Position numbers and translations under genes: made by a program
Notes under the pieces: generated by a model
Told to the model about the DNA's origin: nothing
Seen by the model: only the letters and a program-made list of their open reading frames with translations
Databases searched by the model: none
Shown here: piece by piece, positions 1 to 11,680 of the stretch
Position numbering within the stretch: the stretch's first letter is position 1
How the letters are laid out: each line of letters begins with the position of its first letter
Assembly (NCBI RefSeq): GCF_001591105.1
Contig: NZ_BCUD01000014.1
Location: forward strand, 18,151 to 82,150
Source of the DNA: Vibrio nereis NBRC 15637
GTDB lineage: Bacteria; Pseudomonadota; Gammaproteobacteria; Enterobacterales; Vibrionaceae
Reading direction: 5' to 3'
DNA length: 64,000 nucleotides

Positions 1-1450
<1,450 letters not shown>

Positions 1451-1521
1451 TCATAGAATACCTAAAGGAGAGAGGTACAACAATAGCCTACACTCTTCAA
1501 ATCTTAGTAAGGAGGGTAACT

Positions 1522-1992
1522 ATGCCTAAACGTAAAGAAGGTTATGAGGAAATGTTTGAGGACGTGGTTGATACACTCAAACATAGTCCGGAAGAAGTTA
1601 ACCGCGTTTTAGAAACATCTGGTAAGGTTGTTGGAGCTGCCAATGATTTAACCAAAGATGAGATAGCGCTGGTTTCCGCTTACGTTAAATCGGATTTAAA
1701 AGAGTTTGCCGAGAACTATGAAGAGTCGAAAAGCGGCCCTTTCTATCTTATGGTTGCTGATTCCATTTGGCAGGGTTTACTGGAAATTACCGACCGCACG
1801 AAGGTGGAGTGGGTGGAGCTTTTTGAAGATCTTGAGCACCAAGGGTTATACCAGGCGGGAGAAGTGATTGGACTCGGGGTATTAGTCTGTGACCAATGTG
1901 GTCATAAAACCGAATATAACCATCCGACTGTTATTATTCCTTGCACTAAATGCGGCTGTACAGGTTTTAGCCGACAATCGCTCAAGCCATAA
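1522..1992 (+). CDS. Zinc-ribbon protein, DUF1451 family (YbeL-like)
   Basis: 156-residue soluble protein of the DUF1451 family (E. coli YbeL). It has an acidic, helical N-terminal two-thirds and a C-terminal zinc ribbon made by C123-x2-C126 and C141-x2-C144. An excellent ribosome-binding site (AAGGAGGG) sits 5 bases before the ATG. It diverges from leuS, as in enterobacteria. The molecular function of the family is not known; the ribbon suggests a metal-stabilised fold that could contact nucleic acid or protein, but that is inference. A strong terminator follows at 2032-2068, so it is probably monocistronic. Confidence 0.88.
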   Translation: MPKRKEGYEEMFEDVVDTLKHSPEEVNRVLETSGKVVGAANDLTKDEIALVSAYVKSDLKEFAENYEESKSGPFYLMVADSIWQGLLEITDRTKVEWVELFEDLEHQGLYQAGEVIGLGVLVCDQCGHKTEYNHPTVIIPCTKCGCTGFSRQSLKP

Positions 1993-2031
1993 GTTATGTC
2001 TCAATGTACGCTGATGGTTTAAACAAATTGA

Positions 2032-2068
2032 AACACCCGATATCAGGATTTGGTATCGGGTGTTTTTA
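2032..2068 (+). terminator. Intrinsic terminator between the zinc-ribbon gene and lnt
   Basis: An 11-base-pair stem (AACACCCGATA pairing with TATCGGGTGTT) and an 11-base loop are followed by TTTAATT on the plus strand. It lies between two convergent genes and may serve both; the T-run is better for the plus-strand gene. Confidence 0.8.
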
Positions 2069-2079
2069 ATTGTCTCTAT

Positions 2080-3588
2080 TTAGTCTCTGATTCTGAGCCC
2101 TAGCACCAAGCTAAGAGCAATCCAGAAGTACAAAGGCCAACTGCCTACTTGTCGGTAAGGTGTTTGCCCAGATGTAGACATGACTTCAGTTCGAAGAACG
2201 CCAGTCTCAAACTGTGGGATTTGTGCGACAACGGTTCCTTTGAAATCAGTGACCGCTGTTACCCCGTTGTTGGTTGAGCGAATCACTGGCTTGCCCAACT
2301 CTAATGCGCGCATCCGCGCTATTTCCATATGTTGCAGCGGTCCTATCGAACGACCAAACCAAGCGTCGTTCGATAGTGTTAGGATGAAATCCGTCTCTTC
2401 AGTGACGTTTTGGCGAACTTGTTCGTTAAAGATGATTTCGTAGCAGAGGGCGGGGGCCATTTGCTTACCATTTGCATCAATGTTGGCTTGGATAAAGTCC
2501 CCTTGACTGAATGATGACATCGGCAGGTTAAAAAACGGCGCCAGCGGTCGTAATATGCTCTCAAATGGTACAAATTCGCCAAAGGGCAACAAGTGATGCT
2601 TGTGATAGCGCTGGCTCATGTCATAGCTGTAATCGCCGTAGGTCGTTTCACCCACCGTTAGAATGCTGTTGTAAAACTTTTTATCTTCCCCTTGATTGAC
2701 GACCCCGGTAATGACCGCGCTGTTGTTCATTTTGGCCGCTGAGTCTAGATTGCTCAGGAAAGAAGACAGTTCAAACTCAAACGCAGGGACGGCGGCTTCT
2801 GGCCAAATGATGATGTCCGCATCCCAGTTTTCTCGCGTAAGGTCAGTGTACTTCATTATGGTTGGCCAACGCTGGCTTGGTACCCATTTGAGTTCTTGAG
2901 CAATGTTGCCTTGAATGAGCGCGAGCTTAGTTGTGCTGTCAGGATTTGGGGTCACCCAGTTGGCAATTTTTAGTCCATAACCTGCGGAAAAAATAATGAC
3001 AGGAATGAGCAGGTGCATCCACTGCTTTTTTATCAAGGTGTAACTGATACAGGCTGCGCTTATCATCACCAGCAATGTGAGGAGCTCCACCCCACCAACC
3101 GGAGCAAAATTCGCGAGTGGGCTATCGATTTGGCTATAGCCGAGCCATAACCAAGGAAAGCCTGTCATGACCCATCCGCGTAGCCAATCAAAAATTAGCC
3201 AAAGCGCTGGGGCGACGAGGAAAAACTTTATCCGATTTTCTGATGGGAAGAATCGATTCAAGCTCCAGCAGAAGAGAGCGGGGTAGAGTGCGAGGTAACC
3301 GACCAGCAACGCCATTAAGAATAGGCTGGCAATCTTTGGCATACCACCAAAAGTATCAATACTGATGTGTACCCAACTGATGCCAGTGGCAAATTGACCT
3401 AAGCCCCAAGCATAGCCAATCCCTAGTGCGCTTTTTGCAGATTGGCGGTGGATGAGGAGTAGTAGCAAGGCTGGGCTTAAAATAGCAAGCGGCCAAAGCT
3501 GATAAGGAGCGAAAGAAAGTGTGGTAATAGCGCCAACAAAAACGGCCGCGAGCGGCCGTTTTAGGCGATGAAAAATCGTATTATTCAT
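2080..3588 (-). CDS. lnt: Apolipoprotein N-acyltransferase
   Basis: 502-residue inner-membrane enzyme that N-acylates the amino-terminal cysteine of lipoproteins, the last step of lipoprotein maturation before Lol export. The N-terminal half is a bundle of hydrophobic segments. The periplasmic nitrilase-like domain carries the expected triad contexts [10 protein letters not shown] (Glu), [14 protein letters not shown] (Lys) and PALCYEIIF (Cys). A last membrane helix ends the protein. It is the distal gene of the leftward ybeZ-ybeY-corC-lnt run, 37 bases after corC. An odd feature is a perfect GC-rich inverted repeat with a following T-run at codons about 9-17 (see findings). Confidence 0.96.
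   Translation of the reverse strand: MNNTIFHRLKRPLAAVFVGAITTLSFAPYQLWPLAILSPALLLLLIHRQSAKSALGIGYAWGLGQFATGISWVHISIDTFGGMPKIASLFLMALLVGYLALYPALFCWSLNRFFPSENRIKFFLVAPALWLIFDWLRGWVMTGFPWLWLGYSQIDSPLANFAPVGGVELLTLLVMISAACISYTLIKKQWMHLLIPVIIFSAGYGLKIANWVTPNPDSTTKLALIQGNIAQELKWVPSQRWPTIMKYTDLTRENWDADIIIWPEAAVPAFEFELSSFLSNLDSAAKMNNSAVITGVVNQGEDKKFYNSILTVGETTYGDYSYDMSQRYHKHHLLPFGEFVPFESILRPLAPFFNLPMSSFSQGDFIQANIDANGKQMAPALCYEIIFNEQVRQNVTEETDFILTLSNDAWFGRSIGPLQHMEIARMRALELGKPVIRSTNNGVTAVTDFKGTVVAQIPQFETGVLRTEVMSTSGQTPYRQVGSWPLYFWIALSLVLGLRIRD
3539..3562 (-). repeat. Terminator-like perfect inverted repeat inside the start of lnt
   Basis: Eleven bases (AAAACGGCCGC) are repeated in inverted orientation around a 2-base centre. 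Read on the minus strand, in lnt's direction, the stem ends in TTTTTGTTGG. It lies inside lnt codons about 9-17. The shape is that of an intrinsic terminator, placed where it could limit read-through into lnt or mask early codons. The structure is directly visible; the role is inferred. Confidence 0.6.
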
Positions 3589-3625
3589 CGTATCTTATTC
3601 GAGTGTCCCTAATGGGATATTAGCG

Positions 3626-4525
3626 TTACTCTTCGGTAATTTCTGGAAGAGGCTCTTCATCGGGGATGGTAACTTGAATCTGCAGCACTCTGCGGTTGTC
3701 CGCTGAGGTGACTTTAAAGCTGTAGCCTTCGATATCTACCACTTCACCACGTGAAGGAAGATGACCAAACGCTGTCATTACCATGCCACCAACCGTATCG
3801 ACTTCGTCATCACTGAAAGAGGTTTTGAAATTATCATTGAATTCTTCAATGGTGGTCAGCGCTTTTACTGAGTAGGTGTGTTTACTCAGTTTGCGAATAT
3901 CTAACTCTTCTTCATCATCGAATTCATCTTCAATTTCACCAACGATTTCTTCAAGAATGTCTTCAATAGTCACTAGACCAGAAACACCCCCGAATTCATC
4001 TACGACAATCGCCATGTGATAACGTTCCTCACGGAACTCTTTAAGTAGACGGTCAACGCGTTTACTTTCCGGAACAACCACCGCAGGGCGGATGACTTGT
4101 TCGATATCAAATGGCGCACAGTCTGAACCTAAGTATTTAAGTAAGTCCTTCGCAAGCAGGATGCCTTCTACATGGTCTTTATCTTCACTGATCACTGGGT
4201 AGCGCGAGTGCGCCGCATCTGTGATTAGGTTAACCAGAGCGTCGAGATCGTCGCTACGGTCAACGGTGACCATTTGCGAACGCGGGATCATGATATCGCG
4301 CACTCGCATTTCAGCGATTTCCATAACACCTTCGAGCATGTCGCGTGTGTCATGGTCAATCAGGTCGTTCTCTTCAGAGTCGCGGATTACTTCCACAAGC
4401 TCTTGGCGATCTTTAGGTTCACCCTGGAAGATTTGACCTAGGCGGCCGAAGAAGGACTTTCTACTCGGACCTTCAGATTTTTCTTTCTTACCTTCTAGAG
4501 ATGAGGTCGAATTGTCTTCGTTCAT
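3626..4525 (-). CDS. corC: CorC/YbeX-type CBS-domain transporter-associated protein
   Basis: 299-residue cytosolic protein with an acidic/basic N-terminal lead, a tandem CBS (Bateman) pair at about residues 65-200 ([10 protein letters not shown], then [18 protein letters not shown]), and a C-terminal CorC_HlyC domain (about 215-295). Family members bind adenine nucleotides and are linked to magnesium/cobalt efflux; YbeX also affects ribosome maturation in E. coli. It sits between ybeY and lnt, the conserved enterobacterial/vibrio order. No membrane segments are present, so it must act with a membrane partner or through the ribosome. Confidence 0.93.
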   Translation of the reverse strand: MNEDNSTSSLEGKKEKSEGPSRKSFFGRLGQIFQGEPKDRQELVEVIRDSEENDLIDHDTRDMLEGVMEIAEMRVRDIMIPRSQMVTVDRSDDLDALVNLITDAAHSRYPVISEDKDHVEGILLAKDLLKYLGSDCAPFDIEQVIRPAVVVPESKRVDRLLKEFREERYHMAIVVDEFGGVSGLVTIEDILEEIVGEIEDEFDDEEELDIRKLSKHTYSVKALTTIEEFNDNFKTSFSDDEVDTVGGMVMTAFGHLPSRGEVVDIEGYSFKVTSADNRRVLQIQVTIPDEEPLPEITEE

Positions 4526-4592
4526 TGTTTCTCATTTAAGTAACGCTATCAGATGTGTGATAGCACACGTAAGCTAATCGAGATGTTAAGGA

Positions 4593-5060
4593 TTAGCTCT
4601 GCTTTTCAGCAATGTACGGGTCTTCAAATCCCATACCTTGCATGATTTCTGTTTCGAGTGACTCCATCTCTTCAGCTTCGTCATCCTCGATATGATCATA
4701 ACCTAGCAGATGCAGGCTACCATGTACAACCATATGCGCCCAATGTGCCATCAAAGGTTTGTCTTGCTCTTTGGCTTCTTGTTCAACCACTTGGCGACAA
4801 ATGATTAAGTCGCCAAGCAGGTCTATCTCCATTCCTGGAGGCGCTTCAAATGGGAACGACAGCACATTGGTTGACTTATCTTTGCCGCGATACTCATGGT
4901 TGAGTTGGTGGCTTTCTTCTTCATCAACGATTCGTACAGTTACTTCTGCTTGCGGTTGAAACTTTTCAATCGCACTGCAAAGCCAGCGGTGGATATCGTC
5001 AAAGCTAGGTAGACCATTTTCATCTTCGACAGCTAGCTGAAGATCTAGTTCGATGCTCAT
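4593..5060 (-). CDS. ybeY: Endoribonuclease YbeY (16S rRNA 3'-end maturation)
   Basis: 155-residue single-domain metalloprotein of UPF0054. The signature [11 protein letters not shown] motif ([17 protein letters not shown]) supplies three zinc-binding histidines near residues 113-123, and the conserved [13 protein letters not shown] segment is present ([14 protein letters not shown]). YbeY takes part in 16S rRNA processing and late 70S quality control. The start codon overlaps the ybeZ stop codon by one base (TAATG), so the two genes are almost certainly translationally coupled. corC follows 67 bases downstream. Confidence 0.96.
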   Translation of the reverse strand: MSIELDLQLAVEDENGLPSFDDIHRWLCSAIEKFQPQAEVTVRIVDEEESHQLNHEYRGKDKSTNVLSFPFEAPPGMEIDLLGDLIICRQVVEQEAKEQDKPLMAHWAHMVVHGSLHLLGYDHIEDDEAEEMESLETEIMQGMGFEDPYIAEKQS

Positions 5061-6160
5061 TATTCTTTATTCTCACTCGCAGTAGCTTGTTCTGTGGTGG
5101 TGCTTTGAGATTCTAACAGCTTTGCTTCACGTTCTTCACGACGACGTTTCTCGTAGGCTTTGCGCTCTTTTTGATCTTGAGCTTCCCATTTTTCATAGGC
5201 GTTCACAATTCGCGCAACTACTGGGTGGCGTACCACGTCATCTGACTGGAAGAAGTTAAAGCTGATTTCGTCGACTTCATTGAGCACTTCAACAGCATGG
5301 CGTAAGCCTGATTTCGCGCCTCGTGGTAAGTCAATCTGAGTGACGTCACCAGTGATAACAGCACGCGAGTTAAAGCCGATACGTGTTAGGAACATTTTCA
5401 TTTGTTCCACGGTGGTGTTCTGGCTTTCATCAAGAATGATAAACGCGTCGTTGAGTGTGCGACCACGCATGTATGCAAGCGGCGCGACTTCGATGACATT
5501 ACGCTCGATGAGTTTTTCAACACGCTCAAAGCCTAGCATCTCGAATAATGCGTCGTACAGTGGACGAAGGTAGGGGTCGACTTTTTGGCTTAAATCGCCA
5601 GGTAGAAAGCCCAGTTTTTCACCCGCTTCAACCGCTGGACGTGTAAGCAAAATACGACGAATTTCTTGGCGCTCAAGCGCATCAACCGCGGCGGCAACGG
5701 CTAGGTAGGTTTTACCCGTACCAGCAGGGCCAATACCGAAAGAGATATCGTGTGTCACCATGTTGACCAAGTATTGAGCCTGGTTCGGTGTGCGGGGTTT
5801 GATGATGCCTTTCTTGGTCTTTACAAAAACTTCTTTACCGTGCTCGATATTCGATTCTGTGTTTTGTTCCAGAATGCCAGTTTCTTTGATGGCTAAATGG
5901 ATTTCTTCTGGTTCGATATCAGGAATATTGCCACGCACAGGGGCTGTGTTTACGTAAAGCGTTTTGATGATTTCAAGTGCTGCCGCAGAGGTGTGAGGTT
6001 TACCCACGATGGTGAAAAAATTGCCACGATAGCTAATTTCAACACCTAAACGGCGCTCTAAGTGTTTGATATTGTCGTCGAAAGGACCGCAAAGGCTTGC
6101 CAAGCGGCGATTATCTGAAGGTTCTAGATTGATTTCTAGAGTTACAATTTTATTGCTCAA
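5060..6160 (-). CDS. ybeZ: PhoH-family ATPase YbeZ (PhoL)
   Basis: 366-residue PhoH-like P-loop ATPase. Walker A is GPAGTGKT at residues 144-151 and Walker B is IILDE at 241-245, in the superfamily-I-like PhoH domain; the C-terminus is a charged K/R/E-rich tail. It works with YbeY in rRNA processing. The only reasonable start is a TTG at 6160: it has AGAGG five bases upstream, and the nearby ATG at 6173 is out of frame. The N-terminus aligns in my memory with E. coli YbeZ around [14 protein letters not shown]. First gene of the leftward operon leading into ybeY. Confidence 0.94.
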   Translation of the reverse strand: MSNKIVTLEINLEPSDNRRLASLCGPFDDNIKHLERRLGVEISYRGNFFTIVGKPHTSAAALEIIKTLYVNTAPVRGNIPDIEPEEIHLAIKETGILEQNTESNIEHGKEVFVKTKKGIIKPRTPNQAQYLVNMVTHDISFGIGPAGTGKTYLAVAAAVDALERQEIRRILLTRPAVEAGEKLGFLPGDLSQKVDPYLRPLYDALFEMLGFERVEKLIERNVIEVAPLAYMRGRTLNDAFIILDESQNTTVEQMKMFLTRIGFNSRAVITGDVTQIDLPRGAKSGLRHAVEVLNEVDEISFNFFQSDDVVRHPVVARIVNAYEKWEAQDQKERKAYEKRRREEREAKLLESQSTTTEQATASENKE

Positions 6161-6187
6161 AGTAGCCTCTCATTTTGTGCCATTTTG

Positions 6188-6215
6188 TAGAAGCCCGATT
6201 TAGACCGGGCTTCTA
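6188..6215 (-). terminator. Hairpin downstream of miaB
   Basis: A 10-base-pair perfect stem (TAGAAGCCCG with CGGGCTTCTA) and 8-base loop lie in the 108-base gap between miaB and ybeZ. The minus-strand T-run is poor, so it may be a weak terminator or a partial barrier that still lets miaB transcripts enter ybeZ. Confidence 0.45.
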
Positions 6216-6268
6216 ATGGCTTTACATCCTTTTTCTAAGATGGTCACTTAGTCAGGTATTTTCAAGCT

Positions 6269-7693
6269 TTAAGGCGTAAACGTTGCTACACCTAGCTCAT
6301 CTTCGCGTTTTGTCTTCGCCATCATTTGCGTTGGCGAGATGATAGTACGCAGATCCATCTCTTTTTCAGTACGTACAATTTCGCCACGCAGTGAGTTTGC
6401 AAATACGTCGGTGATCTTCACATCAACAAATTGGCCAATCAGCTCAGCGTTACCTTCGAAGTTAACCACACGGTTGTTTTCTGTACGGGCACGCAGTTCC
6501 ATCAGGTTTTTCTTAGATGGACCTTCAACAAGAACACGTTGCTCAGTGCCTAGCATTAGGCGTGAGTAACGCATCGCTTGGCTGTTGATGGTTTGTTGTA
6601 GTTCGTAAAGACGATCTTTCTTCTCTTGTTCAGGAGTGTCACATGGATAATCAGCGGCAGGCGTGCCTGGACGAGGTGAGAAGATAAAGCTAAAGCTCAT
6701 ATCAAAATCTACGTCTTTAATAAGCTTCATTGTGTCTTGGAAATCTTTATCTGTTTCACCTGGGAAACCCACGATGAAGTCAGAACTGATTTGAATATCA
6801 GGACGCGCTTTACGTAATTTACGGATGATTGACTTGTATTCGATGCCAGTGTGTGGACGCTTCATCATGGTTAGGATGCGGTCACTACCACTTTGTACTG
6901 GCAGGTGCAGGAAGCTCACTAGCTCTGGCGTGTCTTCGTAGACTGCGATGATGTCATCAGTAAACTCTAGCGGGTGGCTAGTGGTAAAACGAATACGGTC
7001 GATACCGTCGATTGAGGCAACTAAGCGTAGCAGCTCTGCAAATGAGCAGATTTCACCGTCGTGCATTGGACCACGGTACGCATTTACGTTTTGACCGAGT
7101 AGGTTGACTTCACGTACACCTTGCTCAGCTAGCTGTGCGATTTCGAATAGCACGTCATCCATTGGACGGCTTACTTCTTCACCACGTGTGTAAGGTACTA
7201 CGCAGTAAGTACAGTACTTAGAACAACCTTCCATGATAGACACGAACGCTGTTGCACCTTCTGCACGCGGTTCTGGCAGACGGTCGAATTTCTCGATCTC
7301 TGGGAAAGAAATGTCCATGACTGGCGCGTCATCTGACTGTGACTGTTTGATCATCTCAGGTAGACGGTGCAGTGTCTGTGGACCAAAGATAACGTCTACA
7401 AATGGCGCACGTTCACGAATGTGGTCGCCTTCTTGAGTGGCAACACAGCCGCCAACACCGATCACTACGCCTTCTTTTTTATCTTTTAGCGTTTTCCAAC
7501 GACCTAGCTGGTGGAATACCTTTTCTTGCGCTTTTTCGCGGATTGAACAGGTATTAAGTAGTAGTACGTCTGCTTCTTCTGGTTCTTCTGTCAGTTCATA
7601 GCCGTTAGCCGCGTTCAGCAGATCCGCCATTTTTGATGAATCGTATTCGTTCATCTGGCAGCCCCAGGTTTTAATTAGCAGTTTTTTACTCAT
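6269..7693 (-). CDS. miaB: tRNA-2-methylthio-N6-dimethylallyladenosine synthase
   Basis: 474-residue radical-SAM methylthiotransferase that converts i6A37 to ms2i6A37 in tRNAs reading UNN codons. The order is an N-terminal UPF0004 domain with cysteines ([26 protein letters not shown]) for the auxiliary 4Fe-4S cluster, the radical-SAM core with CSKYCTYC near residues 157-164, and a C-terminal TRAM RNA-binding domain (about 375-440). Length matches the family. It is divergent from ubiF, the arrangement also seen in E. coli, and lies upstream of ybeZ-ybeY-corC-lnt. Confidence 0.97.
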   Translation of the reverse strand: MSKKLLIKTWGCQMNEYDSSKMADLLNAANGYELTEEPEEADVLLLNTCSIREKAQEKVFHQLGRWKTLKDKKEGVVIGVGGCVATQEGDHIRERAPFVDVIFGPQTLHRLPEMIKQSQSDDAPVMDISFPEIEKFDRLPEPRAEGATAFVSIMEGCSKYCTYCVVPYTRGEEVSRPMDDVLFEIAQLAEQGVREVNLLGQNVNAYRGPMHDGEICSFAELLRLVASIDGIDRIRFTTSHPLEFTDDIIAVYEDTPELVSFLHLPVQSGSDRILTMMKRPHTGIEYKSIIRKLRKARPDIQISSDFIVGFPGETDKDFQDTMKLIKDVDFDMSFSFIFSPRPGTPAADYPCDTPEQEKKDRLYELQQTINSQAMRYSRLMLGTEQRVLVEGPSKKNLMELRARTENNRVVNFEGNAELIGQFVDVKITDVFANSLRGEIVRTEKEMDLRTIISPTQMMAKTKREDELGVATFTP

Positions 7694-7982
7694 GTTGTTC
7701 GCTCGATCGTTAGTTTAAATTAAGGGAGCAAATCGCCCAATATTTCCAGTAAGTCACCGACGATATTAACCGTTGGTGACCAAGTTTTAGCCGCCCTCAC
7801 GGCGGTAAGCGGCGTATTGTACTGCTTTAAAAACCTACTGACTAGTGTTGTCACTTATTCTGTTAAAACCTATGCTGTACAAGGGCTTTGCCCAGATAAC
7901 AGGCAAGGTTTTTAGTTACATTTTAGTAATGAAACCGTACAATAAAAAATAGCTAAATAATCAATATGATGAAGTACGAAAT

Positions 7983-9137
7983 ATGAGCAAGTATGATGTT
8001 GCCGTCATCGGTGGGGGCATGGTGGGTGCTGCGGTAGCGTTGGGTTTTGCTAAGCAGGGCAAGCAAGTGGTTGTCATTGAAGGAAGAGAGCCACAACCGT
8101 TTTCTGCCGACCAGCCAATGGATATTCGAGTTTCTGCAATATCGGAGCATTCAGTTGAGGTTTTAAACAAATTGGGTGCTTGGGGTAACATCTCACAAAT
8201 GCGAGTGTGTCCATATCGCCGCTTAGAAACGTGGGAGCACCCTGAATGCCGAACTCGTTTCCATTCTGATGAGCTGCATATGGAGCGTTTAGGTTACATT
8301 GTTGAAAACCGCCTCATACAGTTAGGATTGTGGGCGGAATTTGAAAAACACTCGACTATCAAGGTGAGATGCCCTGAGACTCTTGAACATATTGAATTTG
8401 GCGATGTATCTAAGATTACTTTGGCATCTGGTGACTGTATCGAAGCTCACTTAGTTGTGGGCGCGGACGGTGCAAACTCCAAGGTTCGTGATTTAGCGGG
8501 AATAGGTGTCACCGCGTGGGGTTACCGCCAACATTGTATGCTCATCAATGTTGAAACCGAGCTTCCTCAGCAAGACATTACTTGGCAGCAGTTTAATCCA
8601 TCCGGCCCACGTTCATTTTTACCGCTTTGTGGGCATCAAGGTTCACTGGTCTGGTATGACTCACCAAAGCGTATTAAGCAACTCTGTGCGATGAGTAAAG
8701 AGCAGCTAAGAAATGAGGTTCTTGCCCACTTTCCAGCAGAACTGGGTGACATTAGCGTTCTGCAGTTTGGGGCGTTCCCTCTTACGCGACGACATGCGCA
8801 ATCCTATTTTAATCGAGGGTGTGTATTGGTGGGAGATTCCGCACATACCATTAATCCACTAGCGGGGCAGGGGGTAAACCTCGGATTTAAAGATGTTGAA
8901 GCCTTGCTGGAAGTGACGGATGGCAAAGAAGACTTGTCTAATGAGTTGCTTGAGCAGTATGAGCGTAAGCGTCGTCCAGATAATTTACTAATGCAGTCGG
9001 GAATGGATTTCTTTTATAAGGGCTTTAGCAACGACTTACCGCCATTGAAATTCATTCGAAATGCCGCGTTAAAAATGGCCGAAATGTCAGGGCCGATTAA
9101 AACGCAGGTCTTGAAGTATGCTCTTGGGTTAAAATAG
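7983..9137 (+). CDS. ubiF: UbiF-type flavin hydroxylase of ubiquinone synthesis
   Basis: 384-residue FAD-dependent aromatic hydroxylase of the UbiH/UbiF/VisC family. It has the N-terminal dinucleotide fold (VIGGGMVGAAVALG), the DG motif (GADGANSKVRD, about 160-170) and the GD motif (LVGDSAHTINPLAGQGVNLG, about 280-300). UbiF adds the C6 hydroxyl group in ubiquinone synthesis. Assignment to UbiF rather than UbiH/UbiI rests mainly on its position divergent from miaB, as in E. coli; the sequence alone shows only the family. A strong terminator follows at once. Confidence 0.85.
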   Translation: MSKYDVAVIGGGMVGAAVALGFAKQGKQVVVIEGREPQPFSADQPMDIRVSAISEHSVEVLNKLGAWGNISQMRVCPYRRLETWEHPECRTRFHSDELHMERLGYIVENRLIQLGLWAEFEKHSTIKVRCPETLEHIEFGDVSKITLASGDCIEAHLVVGADGANSKVRDLAGIGVTAWGYRQHCMLINVETELPQQDITWQQFNPSGPRSFLPLCGHQGSLVWYDSPKRIKQLCAMSKEQLRNEVLAHFPAELGDISVLQFGAFPLTRRHAQSYFNRGCVLVGDSAHTINPLAGQGVNLGFKDVEALLEVTDGKEDLSNELLEQYERKRRPDNLLMQSGMDFFYKGFSNDLPPLKFIRNAALKMAEMSGPIKTQVLKYALGLK

Positions 9138-9154
9138 ATAAATTAAGAACAACA

Positions 9155-9183
9155 AAAAACGCTGCCATTGGCAGCGTTTTTTT
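9155..9183 (+). terminator. Bidirectional terminator between ubiF and crr
   Basis: A 9-base-pair stem (AACGCTGCC, loop ATT, GGCAGCGTT) is flanked by A-rich sequence on one side and T-rich on the other, so it can end ubiF (plus) and crr (minus). Confidence 0.88.
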
Positions 9184-9202
9184 ATATTTCGCTAAGTTTG
9201 AA

Positions 9203-9712
9203 TTACTTAGTTACACGTAGAACTGGAGTTTCACCTACAGTTACAGAACCAGAAAGCTTGTTCAGCTCTTTGATTTCATCCATGTTAGAAATCACTACTG
9301 GAGTAAGAGTAGACTTAGCTTTTTCTTCAAGAAGAGCTAGATCGAATTCGATGATAGTGTCACCAGCTTTTACTGATTGACCTTCTTCTGCGATACGTTT
9401 GAAGCCTTCGCCTTTAAGTTCAACAGTGTCGATACCAAAGTGAACGAATAGCTCAACGCCGTCATCAGATTCGATAGAGAATGCGTGGTTAGTCTCGAAG
9501 ATCTTACCGATAGTACCGTTAACTGGAGCTACCATTTTGTCGCCTGTTGGCTTGATAGCAATACCGTCACCAACGATTTTCTCAGCGAAAACAACATCTG
9601 GCACATCTTCGATATTTACGATTTCACCTGAAAGTGGCGCGATGATTTCAATTGCACCAGCGTCAGCGCTGTCATCAGATACAAGCTTCTTAAGTTTATC
9701 AAACAGACCCAT
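9203..9712 (-). CDS. crr: PTS glucose-specific enzyme IIA
   Basis: 169-residue EIIA-Glc. Phosphorylated by HPr, it passes phosphate to sugar permeases; unphosphorylated it performs inducer exclusion, phosphorylated it stimulates adenylate cyclase. The active histidine is His91 ([10 protein letters not shown]) with the partner His76 (ETNHAF), the same spacing as E. coli. Third gene of the leftward pts locus, 105 bases after ptsI, with an intervening hairpin and a candidate own promoter. In Vibrio this protein also links PTS state to natural competence and biofilm through cAMP (family knowledge). Confidence 0.97.
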   Translation of the reverse strand: MGLFDKLKKLVSDDSADAGAIEIIAPLSGEIVNIEDVPDVVFAEKIVGDGIAIKPTGDKMVAPVNGTIGKIFETNHAFSIESDDGVELFVHFGIDTVELKGEGFKRIAEEGQSVKAGDTIIEFDLALLEEKAKSTLTPVVISNMDEIKELNKLSGSVTVGETPVLRVTK

Positions 9713-9754
9713 TGTGTCATGCTCCTAACGTTTTTATGTAATTCTGTCGAATTA

Positions 9755-9766
9755 TAGTATACCAAT
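9755..9766 (-). promoter_or_regulatory. Candidate crr promoter -10 region
   Basis: On the minus strand the ptsI-crr gap reads TTGGTATACTATAATTCG, which contains an extended -10 (TGG-TATACT) and an overlapping TATAAT. No good -35 is visible. E. coli also transcribes crr from internal promoters. Candidate only. Confidence 0.4.
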
Positions 9767-9771
9767 CTTAC

Positions 9772-9802
9772 AAGATAGACGACTATTTTCGCCGTCTATC
9801 TT
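9772..9802 (-). terminator. Hairpin between ptsI and crr
   Basis: A 10-base-pair perfect stem (AAGATAGACG with CGTCTATCTT) with an 11-base loop sits 15 bases after ptsI. There is no real T-run, so it may be a partial terminator, processing site or 3'-end stabiliser that sets the ptsI:crr ratio. Confidence 0.5.
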
Positions 9803-9817
9803 ATTGGAATTAACTGT

Positions 9818-11542
9818 TTATTGAGTTTTCTCTGCGATGAATTTTTCAACAACAGCTTCAATCTCTGCAGCGGTTGGAAGAGAAAGGGCTTCTTCTGCCA
9901 TCGCTTTCACTTCTGCGAAGTTAGAGTTACGAACGACTTTCTTCACTTTAGGGATAGAGATACCGCTCATAGAAAACTCATCTAGGCCCATACCTAGAAG
10001 AAGAAGTGTTGCGCGCTCATCGCCTGCAAGCTCACCACACATACCAGTCCACTTACCTTCCGCGTGAGAAGCATCAATCACTTGCTTGATCACGGTTAGT
10101 ACTGCTGGTGATAGTGGGTTGTATAGATGAGAAATCATCTCGTTACCACGGTCAACCGCTAGCGTGTACTGAGTTAGGTCGTTAGTACCGATAGAGAAGA
10201 AAGACACTTCCTTCGCTAGGTGGTGTGCGATTGCTGCTGCAGCTGGGGTTTCAACCATTACACCAATTTCGATGTTTTCGTCGAATGCATGACCTTCAGA
10301 GCGTAGTTCTGCTTTGTACTCTTCGATCGCTTTCTTAAGCTCACGGATTTCTTCAACAGAGATGATCATTGGGAACATGATGCGTAGTTTACCGTGTGCA
10401 GATGCACGTAGGATACCACGTAGCTGGTCACGCAGGATTTCACGGCGATCCAAGCTGATACGTACTGCACGCCAGCCTAGGAACGGGTTCATCTCTTTTG
10501 GTAGATCCATGTATGGTAGATCTTTGTCGCCGCCGATATCCATAGTACGGATGATCACAGCTTGGCCGTTCATTGCTTCTGCAACTTCTTTGTACGCTTG
10601 GTATTGCTCTTCTTCAGTTGGAAGTGCGTCACGGTCCATGAATAGGAATTCAGTACGGTACAGACCAACGCCTTCACCGCCATTACGGATGATGCCGTCA
10701 CAGTCTTTAACAGTACCGATGTTACCGCAAACTTCTACGCGGTGGCCGTCAGTTGTTTCTGCGTGCAGGTCTTTTAGTTTCGCTAGCTCTTCTTTTTCTG
10801 CTAGGAATGCCGCTTTCACTGCTTTCGCTTCTTCTACTTCAGCGTCAGAAGGGTTGATAACGATCTTGTTGTTCATCGCGTCAAGAATCAGCATGTCGCC
10901 GTTCTTAACTTGTTTAGTGATGTCGTTAGTACCCACGATAGCTGGAAGTTCTAGAGAACGAGCCATGATTGAAGTGTGTGAAGTACGACCGCCGATGTCA
11001 CAAGCAAAACCAAGAACGTAGTCTAGGTTGATTTGTGCAGTTTCAGATGGTGTTAGGTCGTAAGCGACTAGGATAACTTCTTCTTCAATATCGCTTAGAG
11101 AAACGATGTTGATGCCTAGAGCATTTTTAACAAAACGTGTACCGATATCACGGATATCCGTTGCACGTTCTTTTAGGTATTCGTCGTCTAGAGATTCTAG
11201 AGCAGATGCTTGCTCTTCGATAACGGTATGAATTGCGTTATCAGCAGACATCTTATCTTTTTTGATAAGTGCTAGGATTTCTTCCTCTAGCTCTTCGTCT
11301 TCAAGAAGCATGATGTGACCTTCAAAGATCGCTTCTTTCTCTTCACCGAAGGTTTCAAGTGCTTTCTGCTTGATGGTTTCTAGCTGTGCAGCAGATTTGT
11401 TACGAGCGTCAAAGAAACGCGCAACTTCTGTTTCTACTTGAGCATCAGAAATAGGGTTTGTGTTTAGGACAATTTCATCTTCTTGAAGTAGTAATGCTTT
11501 ACCAATAGCAATACCAGGAGATGCTAGGATGCCTGAAATCAT
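9818..11542 (-). CDS. ptsI: PTS enzyme I (phosphoenolpyruvate-protein phosphotransferase)
   Basis: 574-residue enzyme I, the entry point of the phosphotransferase system: it autophosphorylates from PEP and phosphorylates HPr. The phospho-histidine lies in [18 protein letters not shown] near residue 189. The PEP-binding TIM barrel shows the family signatures [19 protein letters not shown] and [11 protein letters not shown], with the reactive cysteine in [10 protein letters not shown] near the C-terminus. Length equals the E. coli protein (575). It follows ptsH by 138 bases containing a strong hairpin. Confidence 0.98.
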   Translation of the reverse strand: MISGILASPGIAIGKALLLQEDEIVLNTNPISDAQVETEVARFFDARNKSAAQLETIKQKALETFGEEKEAIFEGHIMLLEDEELEEEILALIKKDKMSADNAIHTVIEEQASALESLDDEYLKERATDIRDIGTRFVKNALGINIVSLSDIEEEVILVAYDLTPSETAQINLDYVLGFACDIGGRTSHTSIMARSLELPAIVGTNDITKQVKNGDMLILDAMNNKIVINPSDAEVEEAKAVKAAFLAEKEELAKLKDLHAETTDGHRVEVCGNIGTVKDCDGIIRNGGEGVGLYRTEFLFMDRDALPTEEEQYQAYKEVAEAMNGQAVIIRTMDIGGDKDLPYMDLPKEMNPFLGWRAVRISLDRREILRDQLRGILRASAHGKLRIMFPMIISVEEIRELKKAIEEYKAELRSEGHAFDENIEIGVMVETPAAAAIAHHLAKEVSFFSIGTNDLTQYTLAVDRGNEMISHLYNPLSPAVLTVIKQVIDASHAEGKWTGMCGELAGDERATLLLLGMGLDEFSMSGISIPKVKKVVRNSNFAEVKAMAEEALSLPTAAEIEAVVEKFIAEKTQ

Positions 11543-11633
11543 AGCTTTACCTTAAATTGGTCAACTTTAAAAACGGGAGACTAATGAGTGCACTAACGAT
11601 AATTAGTAGCTTAAATTCTGCTCTATTTCCAAC

Positions 11634-11663
11634 AAAGCCATTTTGCTTTCACAAAATGGCTTT
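11634..11663 (-). repeat. Strong hairpin between ptsH and ptsI
   Basis: A perfect 12-base-pair stem (AAAGCCATTTTG with CAAAATGGCTTT) and 6-base loop. On the coding strand it is followed by GTTGGAAATAG rather than Ts, so it is more likely an RNA stabiliser or processing element than a full terminator. It would favour more HPr than enzyme I. Confidence 0.6.
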
Positions 11664-11680
11664 AGAAATAGTAGACCGGA

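Noticed and set aside
10314..11021. 235-codon open frame on the plus strand opposite ptsI
   Set aside because: It is antisense to a full-length, motif-complete ptsI, has a Ser/Arg-rich composition typical of antisense frames and no ribosome-binding site.
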